NCBI GenBank assembly: GCA_000507305.1
Contig: DF239128.1
Location: 64,838-128,837 of the forward strand
Length of the DNA: 64,000 nt
Direction: 5' to 3'
From: Breviolum minutum Mf 1.05b.01
Taxonomy: Eukaryota; Sar; Dinophyceae; Suessiales; Symbiodiniaceae
Of this stretch, positions 56,869 through 64,000 are shown in pieces (position 1 is the stretch's first letter; every line of letters begins with the position of its first letter). The notes beneath the pieces are model-generated. The model had not been told where the DNA came from, ran no database searches, and was given only the letters and a program-made list of their open reading frames with translations. A program made the translations under genes and the position numbers.

Positions 56869-57744
56869 TCAAGCCTCTGGCCCAGTACCATGACGCCAAG
56901 TGCCACTCGTGGCAGTGCTATCGATACCGTACAAGACTCCTTTGCCATGCATCTGTCCATGGGACCATTGCCCTTCATAGACACGACCATCTGGCCATGT
57001 GTAGACTCCTGAACCGTTTTTTTCACCATCCAAGTACTGACCTTCATAGGCTGCGCCACTAGGCCAAGACATCAGCCCATAGCCAGTCATCTGCCCTGAC
57101 TTGAAGGATCCAGAATAAACACGTCCATCTGGAAACTTGTACACACCTTCCCCATGCATCTGGTCTGCTTGAAAGCTTCCATTGTAGGAAGCACCCTGGG
57201 GAGTTTGGTAAAAGCCTCTGCCGTGTTTACAGCCATTTTGGAAGGATCCGCGATAGAGGCATCCATCTGCCCAGAGCTCTGTGCCAAGGCCGGCACGCTT
57301 GTCCTCCAGCCACTGACCTTCATAGCAACCGCCACCTGCTTTGGTGTACTTGCCCATTCCATGAGCCCGTCCCTGCCGCCATTGGCCCTGGTAGATGCTT
57401 CCATCAGCACCTTTGAGACAACCTGTACCATGAGGTTTTCCATCTTTGAAGCATCCCTCGTAGGTGCTACCATCCGCACGCTCCAACTGACCTTCACCTT
57501 GCCATACATTGCCCTTCCATTGCCCGGTATATCTAGATCCATCTGCACACAAAACGGTAGGCTTCCATTCCAAACTGCTTGTATCTTCATCACTCGAATC
57601 ACTGGCCTCCTGGACCCATGGCATCTTGCCAAGCAGGTTAAAGCTTCCCCTGTTTTCCTTGCAGCTGCAGGACCAATGAACTTTCGATGGATCACTGGAT
57701 CCACAAGTGACCAGGTCTAAGAGTGCCTGCCATACTGGAGCCAT
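56869..57744 (-). CDS. MORN-repeat protein, intronless
   Basis: This is a 291-residue single-exon gene from ATG to TGA. After about 70 residues of acidic/Ser-rich N-terminus (SDSSDEDTSS) come nine tandem MORN units of about 23 residues (about 72-280). Each has the YxGxW/F...G...GxG pattern, for example YEGQWSHGQMHGKG and YNGSFQADQMHGEG. MORN proteins bind membrane lipids or scaffold the cell cortex, and in several families are fused to kinases; here no other domain is present. The possible trans-splice acceptor TTTCAG lies about 40 bases upstream of the ATG. Codon use is uniform and no break is seen, so the gene is probably functional. It lies between the PPR and helical-repeat genes on the same strand. 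Confidence 0.88.
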   Translation of the reverse strand: MAPVWQALLDLVTCGSSDPSKVHWSCSCKENRGSFNLLGKMPWVQEASDSSDEDTSSLEWKPTVLCADGSRYTGQWKGNVWQGEGQLERADGSTYEGCFKDGKPHGTGCLKGADGSIYQGQWRQGRAHGMGKYTKAGGGCYEGQWLEDKRAGLGTELWADGCLYRGSFQNGCKHGRGFYQTPQGASYNGSFQADQMHGEGVYKFPDGRVYSGSFKSGQMTGYGLMSWPSGAAYEGQYLDGEKNGSGVYTWPDGRVYEGQWSHGQMHGKGVLYGIDSTATSGTWRHGTGPEA

Positions 57745-58396
57745 GGCCTCAAATTTTCAGAGAACAAATTCTGGATCGGGAATGCTGAAAGGAATGGCAT
57801 ATATATTAGTTACATGTAAAGACATGTGTATGTTATCCTGTAGATGTATGTTATTATATCTTGTATGATATTGTATAGTGTCTTCGCTGGTCCCTATGTG
57901 CCTGCTGCATTTATTGCATTTCGCTTCGTGCTTGTACCATACCAGAATCTCATCTTGAGTTCTGGATCTTTATGGTGTTTATGTGAATGTGTAGTTTGCT
58001 GTTGCAGAAATCTCTTGAATGCCGATTGCTGCATTCAAACTTCACCACGATCCTGGAGCAAAAGGTCTTCATGGGTTGTCGAGTCGATACTTTCTCATGA
58101 ACCTGGGATTGAAGTCACTGTCATGTGCTGAAAAATGCACTTTGACTCTAGACTGCTTCCTATCCTTGCTTAAACTAACATAGGTAAAAGATGGTAAACA
58201 ATGTACAACAGACCGTACAAGATGGAGGCTGAAAGACTACCTAACAAACTACCTTGGGTCCCAGAGCGCTAGACGGGTCAAGGTCTATGTCCGTTTACCA
58301 GGTAAAAGCTTTCTGAGGACACAGCATTTTGATCATCTGAACGCTCACCTGAACGGTCTGAAGACATAGGCCTCGAATGGGTGTACCTCAACCAGC
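57745..58396. other. No recognisable gene; upstream region of the MORN gene
   Basis: A 95-codon plus frame (57844-58131) is open but has no motif. No promoter element can be named; dinoflagellate promoters usually lack a standard TATA box. Confidence 0.35.
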
Positions 58397-58520
58397 AACA
58401 TGCCCAACATTTCCTCAGCTCAACGGCCGGGACCCAACCGTGGCGCACCTTGATGCCATGGGCCGATGGAAATCGGCCGTCGAAAGCAACGAGAACCCCC
58501 TGGAGAGGCCACCTGGGGAA
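58397..58520 (-). CDS. Candidate internal exon, unknown protein
   Basis: Excellent acceptor (ACCCTTTCCCCAG) and donor (TTGCTG, then GTTGAG). Only one frame stays open: WPLQGVLVAFDGRFPSAHGI, then KVRHGWVPAVELRKCWACC. It could be a 3' exon of the PPR gene, which ends in this direction, but no domain is recognised. Confidence 0.42.
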
Positions 58521-59537
58521 AGGGTGGCATGTGAGAATCGGCGCTACTGGTTTAACGGCGAAGGCGAAGGCCTTTCCCAAAGCAACCATCACAACATCTG
58601 AATCTACACAGAATGGGGAGCACTGTTTTTTTGGATTCCAGGTGGTTCCTACCCAAAATAAATCTACAGCAACTCGCATTTTAGGTCGAAATCATCGTGC
58701 AGATTGAGTCCCTCACATCTCCCCGGGCCATGTCGCAACACCTGGCAGGGACCCAACATGACTTGCAGTGACTTCCGACCCGTCGCGGGAGTGATCCCAA
58801 CATACCTTGGAGGATAGCAGCATCCCGTCGCACGGGCACGGCCTCAGAAACCATGGATTTCACAGAAAAAATAACCCAAGTGAAAGCTTTCCATAGAATA
58901 GATCGATAGGTAGATACATAGACACACAAGTAAATAGATGGACAAATAAATAGATATGTAGATAGATGAAAGTCAGTATACCGCAACATATAGTCATAGC
59001 AGTGCTGATAGTGAAGCCTTGGTGAATGGTGCTTGTTGCATCGATGTGTTTCATGTCGTTACGGCTATCGCTCAGCACGTCTCAGCCCATTACGATGTCT
59101 GGGCAGTTGGCCGCGGTATGCGCAGCTGAATGAGCCAAAGAATCAATGAAAATTTCTGGGTCTCTACAACTAATCCTTTCCATGGACAATTGAAGATTTC
59201 TTCCATATGACATCAATAATCATATATTAACACTGACACTACCAGTGCATATATGTGCATATATTTCTCCAACAAAAGGTAAGCAAGGCACACACACACA
59301 CACATCACATATCACAAATGGATACAACATGTTAGTAGCACATAGTGGCACGACATTTCCAAGAATTTCATTTCCTTCAAATATTCTGGCACATCCGACT
59401 TGGCCGGACTGTGTCAAGGACAACCAGAGCACTGGCCCTGTCATCGCGCCGACTCACCAGTAGAGATGAAGTATCGCGCAACCTGAAAACAATCCATTGC
59501 AACACGCAAAGGCGACTGCTATGCCGAGACGGTAAAT

Positions 59538-59569
59538 GATGTGAAAAGATGTGAAAAGATGTGAAAAGG
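59538..59569 (+). repeat. 11-bp tandem repeat (3 copies)
   Basis: GATGTGAAAA-type unit repeated three times just downstream of the last recognised PPR exon. Confidence 0.85.
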
Positions 59570-59584
59570 CTATATCCATCTGGA

Positions 59585-62500
59585 AGTCGAATAAAGTCGA
59601 CACTCTCTAACAGACTCTTGCAGTTGTTTTGCTCCTGCAGAAACAAAACAGAAGCGCCCACTTGCTGAATCCGTTCCAAGAATGACAAAGCTGCTGAAGC
59701 TTGCGAGGCTTGTTTACAAGCGCCGAAAGCAGCATCACAGCTTATATCATCTGGCAAGTAAAAAGCTGCGATCATGTCGTCTGTCAAGCTGGCCGCATGT
59801 CGCCATTGTCCAGAGTAACTGAAAGATGAGAGAACTGCATTGTAAGTACTTCTGTCAGCAACCAGAGCTGCATTTTTCCTTGGATTCCAAATTGCAGTTT
59901 CCGTTCAAATTTTGTCAAGTCTGGAAGCTCCAAGTTTGAACGGAAACAAGATGTTCATTGTATACAAGCTTCAGCGCGCTTGTGATCTCCAAAGCTCCGT
60001 GCCATCTGGCGACTTGTGCACAGGTCAAAACGGCAGTGTTGAGAGTGATCAATGTTGGAAGTAAAGAAGAAGACAGCAAATGTCTCAGCAAAACCTTGGA
60101 CAGAAATGGACAAAATACAAAGGTATTGAAAGGTGGTGGCGTTTGCCGTGCTCAATGTTTCAATTGGTTTTCTTCAGGTTTTGCCCCCTGAAACTTCCTG
60201 CGAAGACACAAAACTGCGCTTCCAAAGGCAAGCATTCTCACACGCACCCATTCCAGCACTGCAACTTCCGTTGTCAAGATCATGACTATCATGCTCCATT
60301 CTGGACAAGGACGTTAGAGCAGCTTCCCATCCTGGTTGCCAAAGTTGGGGATTAATGGCCGGCAAGACTCCATCTCTCAATGGAAAGAGAGTCATTCTGG
60401 CAACACATTCTTGTTACATCCTAGCCTCATTTGGTTCTTCTTCCCTTGCAAGCTTGCAGTTAACATGTCATAGAAAACCATTTTGGGCAACTCTTTATCC
60501 ATTTCAAACGAGTGCCACCACCCACCTACAGAATAACATCAGAAAATAGTTCATATAGTGTCATATAATGTTATATAAGTCATATACAACATCATATAGT
60601 CATAAATGTCTTATAATGTCATATAATTTAATGTCATATATACAGTCGAACAAGGCTTTTGCGTCGCTATGCCAGCATGTGCTTCCCCATCTTCATCCCC
60701 AACCATGCAAAGGAGAACTTCTACGGTGGCTCATTTGCAAAATGCTAAAGAGCATTTGCACAAGAAAAACATGGGCCAATCATGCTATAGCGTGCTGTAG
60801 TATGACATGCCACCTTGAGGTGCAGCATTAGTCTCCAATTCAGTTGTTTATCATACATCTGTGCCATGTTCAAATGATAGATCTGCGCAAGTATCTACAC
60901 TGAGTTGAGTCAGGTTGCTGGCACAGTTCTCCAAAGCACTCGTGACAGCGCTGATGCAAATGGCATCTGGCTTCACAGCAACAAGTGCTGTGCCAAATGT
61001 GCTGACAGCTCGTTTCCATGCAGTTCCTTTCTCACACGCAGAGATTGCTGCGCTGAGACCAGTCCTCACTCGAAAGGTGTAATCGAACTTCACGCAGATT
61101 AACCAACACATGCTAAGGTGGATCAGAAGCTCACAAGACACCCTTTCACAGCACCAAAGGATTTGGTATTAAGTGTAAAAAAGATTCTGATAGGATAATT
61201 CTAAATGTAAAGAATTATATATCTATATATCAGCATTGTACAGTTGATGGGACATGTAAAAGCATCATAGTTCCTGACAGTAACATCACACTTCGACGGA
61301 CATCGAAAGTAGTCTTGTCAGGATTTTGTCTGAAAATCAGAAGTATCTAAGTATCTGCGAATGCTAAGGCACAATGTATTCTCAAAGCCCTTTGCTGGAG
61401 CTTCTGCCAAGTGTTGCACTGCAACTGACCAAGGTTGAAGAAATGCACTAAGCACTGCGGCTTGACCTCAGCTTTTTCAAGCTGAGGTCAAAGGGAAGGG
61501 AGCAATTCAAACGGAAGCTGAGATCACGGCCCACAATTCCAAGTTGAACTTGAGAAGTTGGAAGTTCAGAAATCAAGTGATGTGCCACCAGCCAACGTCC
61601 TACATGCTGAAATGTCACGAGCAACGCTGTATCGAAAAAACGGTGCGTTCCAAACTGGTGGTCTTTTTTGAGCAAATGTGACTCCTCCTCGCGACAAAGC
61701 TGAGAGTGCAGTATTAACAGAAACAGTGTCTGGCTGCATCTGGCAGCTACCTCGCAGAGATGGACGTGAGAGGGATCTACAAATCACAGTAGAAACTTAG
61801 GTCACATAGAATCTGAAGATACAGTACTACGATGGAAAATAGTGTATTCCTAGAAAGGAGAAATCATACACATCATTGACACCCCTGAATTTCATCCGGG
61901 GCAAGAGCCCTATTTAATGTCTCTGTATGTCTCTGTTTAAATTCTCTTCCGCAAAAAGAAAACGCTGTGACCACAGAGTTTCCACTTTTTCTTTGTGGTT
62001 GTGTTTTGCATAGCCCTGGATTGCCTACTTTCAACACTTGGATCCGAGGTACTCAACGATTGAAAACACGAGGTGGCAGCCACCCAAAGGCTTTGCCGTG
62101 AAAATGTGGAAATGACCTTGGAGTTTGCAAAGCTGTATCGAACCGGCAAGCTCATAATATATTTTCAAATAATCACTTCAATCCCTGAAAGGTGTCATGT
62201 TCTGACGTGCAGGTGGCCCGCAGAATTCTTTTTTCTTTTGCTTACTCATCTTGCAAGGCCTTGTTTTGGTCATATATTTGCTTGCATTTTGGTGGGTTGT
62301 GAGTTCTGGACGTAGGCAAAGTTCTTGATCTCCGGACACTTGACAGAAGGAGACCTTCCTTCAAGCTCTTCAAGAGCAGTGTTTCATACAACAACCTCCC
62401 CCTACAGACAAGTAGCTGTGTTAAAAGCAACTTCGTCTGCTCTGGTGGTACTACGTCCCATGCTGTGAAAGAGCAGCGCAGCCGTTGTCCATTGCTCCGA

Positions 62501-63311
62501 TGCATCGAGGACTGTCTGCATTGTGTTGATGGTCACTGTATTCGATTGAAGAGAAGATTGCAACAAAGCGTCGAGCCTTGTTTCACCGCAGGGGTTTTGG
62601 TTTCAGGCCCTAGAGAGTTGTAACGCATTGGCTGATCAAACGAGGCAAGCATACTTCCTTCATGAAGCGTTGGTCTACTGCAGTAGCCAGCAGTTTCACC
62701 GCCTTCCTGGACTCAACCCATAGAAACCATAGGCAATGATACCATGATGCTTCGCGTTATGCTGACTATGCTGACTATGCTGGCAATGGGGGTGCTGTTG
62801 ATGTTCATGGTGCTGGTGGTACTGGTGGTACTGGTGGTACTGGTGGTGCTGGTGAGGTTGAACACAGTCCGACACCGTACTTTTTTGGATAAGCTGTCAT
62901 CATGTTGGCCGTGATGCTGGTGATACTTGATAATTACAATTGGAACACTGCTACTGTTGTTGTTGATGATGATGATGATGATGAGCATCAGTGGGATTGT
63001 ATTGTTACACATGTTGATTATGGTTTTGATTGTGACGATTCTGAAAAAAACTTGTGAAGAACTGGAAGGTCGTCTCTGACGGTGTAGTGTAGGGGTTTAC
63101 TTTGCCAAGATGCAACTGGAATGCTTGTTGCCATGAGGATCTACTTTGGCCTCAGGTTTTGAACTTTCAGCTCCTTTCAGCCTTTCAGGTGGGATTTGAC
63201 ACCAGTCTCTGACACTACAACTTCTTGCCAAGAAACAGTTGCTGATTGCCACATTGTGGTGAAATACATTCAACTCCACGTTGCCCTTCTTCAACAGGTG
63301 GAGGGCCACGC
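59585..63311 (-). CDS. Pentatricopeptide-repeat (PPR) protein, multi-exon
   Basis: Nine minus-strand exon candidates carry PPR helices (about 35 residues, pattern TxNAxISACxxxxxWxxAL). 63311-63203 (FHHNVAISNC); 62577-62410 (SNTVTINTMQTVLDASEQWT, then ALLFHSM); 62116-62029 (VISTFSRQSLWVAATSCFQS); 61758-61685 (QPDTVSVNTALSALSRGG); about 61605-61525 (HVGRWLVAHHLISELPTSQV); about 61056-60918 (GLSAAISACEKGTAWKRAVS, then VKPDAICISAVTSALENC); about 60334-60216 (WEAALTSLSRME, CSAGMGACENACLWKRS); 60094-59971 (LITLNTAVLTCAQVARWHGA); 59882-59585 (STYNAVLSSFSYSGQWRHAA, then ISCDAAFGACKQASQASAAL). Most have AG/G acceptors and GT donors. PPR proteins bind single-stranded RNA, usually in plastids or mitochondria. 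No editing or MutS-related domain was seen, so a P-class protein is likely. Both ends are undefined. Confidence 0.75.
60552..60645 (+). repeat. GTCATATAAT repeats
   Basis: Degenerate 10-12 base units (GTCATATAATG, GTCATATAC, GTTATATAAG) are repeated about eight times in a presumed intron of the PPR gene. Confidence 0.75.
61462..61491. repeat. Perfect 13-bp stem hairpin
   Basis: TTGACCTCAGCTT and AAGCTGAGGTCAA flank a 4-base loop (TTTC). It lies within the PPR gene, just past the exon candidate 61605-61525. It could be a structured RNA element or the relic of an inverted-repeat element; no U-run follows on either strand. Confidence 0.7.
62808..62853 (+). repeat. 9-bp minisatellite (CTGGTGGTA)
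   Basis: Five tandem copies with slight variation. A GAT trinucleotide run lies nearby at 62964-62984. Both are presumably intronic. Confidence 0.9.
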
Positions 63312-63484
63312 CTGGAAATCTGAGACTCGAAGTAACAAACGGGTGTTCAACTACATCTGCATGTGTTGGCTCCACGCCGTCTCACAGAGACATATATCAC
63401 TATGCGTATATCTGTATTAATATGTATCATATAATATATATATATATATGACACACCTCCACGAATTACGAACCTTCCCTACAA

Positions 63485-63598
63485 AATTCTTGCAAACATG
63501 ATGGGAGTTCCAGAACTTGTGCCGTCGCCTGCATCAGCCGATCCACGAGACAAATCCGCTAGGAGTGATGTAACCAGCTTGGGACGTCGCTGAAGCAA
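63485..63598 (-). CDS. Doubtful exon candidate near the window edge
   Basis: After CGAGGCAAG the minus frame reads LLQRRPKLVTSLLADLSRGS, then ADAGDGTSSGTPIMFARIL and a stop. It could belong to the PPR gene, but it shows no PPR signature and other frames are partly open. Confidence 0.22.
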
Positions 63599-63635
63599 AC
63601 CTTGCCTCGGCCAGCGGTGAAATTTTCGAACTACA

Positions 63636-63754
63636 TGGGGGGTGTTCCTAAAATTGGTGACTTTCCTACCAAGAACCATGGGTTGAACCCTACTAAAATG
63701 ATCATTTAATTTTGGGATGTTTTGGGGGGTAGCACCATTTGAGGAAACACCCAC
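63636..63754. mobile_element. MITE, family A (second type), inverted copy
   Basis: Tips TGGGGGGTGTTCCTAAAATT and GAGGAAACACCCAC. The interior, read on the minus strand, shares AAAATGATCATTTTAGTAGG and the CCATGGTT block with 49435-49545. Confidence 0.75.
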
Positions 63755-64000
63755 TACATATCGAATTTAGAAACGAAATCAAGAATCAAGAACCATCAAG
63801 AAGAAATATCCTGAAAATGTCTATGACCTGTGGGCTGACTATATGCTTTGCTTCCATTTAATTGAGACTATCTACAGTTCTGTGTGCTACAGTCTCCCTG
63901 TCCAGCTGCTGGGTTCGCAACAGGATCTTTAATTTGCCCAAGTCGTCCCTGACATCCACGGATGGCATGGCCAGGATGCGCCAACAGGGGCATCGTTTGG

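Noticed and set aside
56865-57720. Long frames overlapping the MORN gene on both strands (up to 205 codons)
   Set aside because: They are shadows of the MORN repeats: the periodic, GC-rich coding sequence keeps other frames open. Only the 291-codon frame has the nine-repeat pattern.
58278-58707. 133- and 108-codon overlapping frames on the two strands
   Set aside because: Only the splice-bounded part 58397-58520 (minus) has good signals; the longer frames on either strand have no domain.

Overview
The window looks like nuclear DNA of a dinoflagellate, most likely a symbiodiniacean relative. Four things point there. Protein-coding sequence is cut into short exons (35-430 bases) whose introns start with GT or GC and end in AG followed by G. 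A processed gene copy carries a remnant that matches the end of the dinoflagellate spliced leader. Coding content is dominated by PPR, helical-repeat, MORN, ubiquitin-like and BspA-type leucine-rich modules. Short inverted-repeat elements and simple repeats fill the gaps. No bacterial, organellar, rRNA, tRNA or CRISPR signature was seen.

Layout. 1-5.3 kb: orphan exons and one MITE. 5390-13126: a complete Ty1/copia LTR retrotransposon on the minus strand, with identical 111-bp LTRs, a 5-bp target duplication, an initiator-Met-type primer site, gag, protease, and a 1740-residue integrase/RT/RNase H protein with an unusual C-terminal membrane-spanning extension. 13.1-38 kb: gene-poor DNA with candidate exons on both strands, a broken BspA-like repeat, a cluster of CTTACGC motifs around a foldback, minisatellites and two large trinucleotide tracts. 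An uncharacterised minus-strand gene lies at 30-32.4 kb.

38.9-63.3 kb: mostly minus-strand genes in series. From right to left these are a PPR-repeat gene (59.6-63.3 kb), an intronless nine-repeat MORN gene (56.87-57.74 kb), a gene of OPR/heptatricopeptide-like helical repeats with about one repeat per exon (46.1-50.4 kb, perhaps from 55.2 kb), and an inositol polyphosphate 5-phosphatase gene with a near-complete catalytic domain over ten exons (38.9-44.3 kb). One intron of the phosphatase gene holds a decayed, intronless copy of a DHHC-type (DHYC) palmitoyltransferase mRNA. It has perfect 20-bp target duplications, a spliced-leader remnant at its 5' end and a short A-tract at its 3' end. This is the most interesting object in the window.

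Functionally, the PPR and helical-repeat genes would be expected to act on organellar RNA, the phosphatase on membrane phosphoinositides, and the MORN protein at membranes or cytoskeleton. Nothing shows that these neighbours work in one pathway. Exon limits were placed by eye from splice signals and reading-frame continuity, so they may be off by a few bases, and 5' gene ends are mostly unknown.
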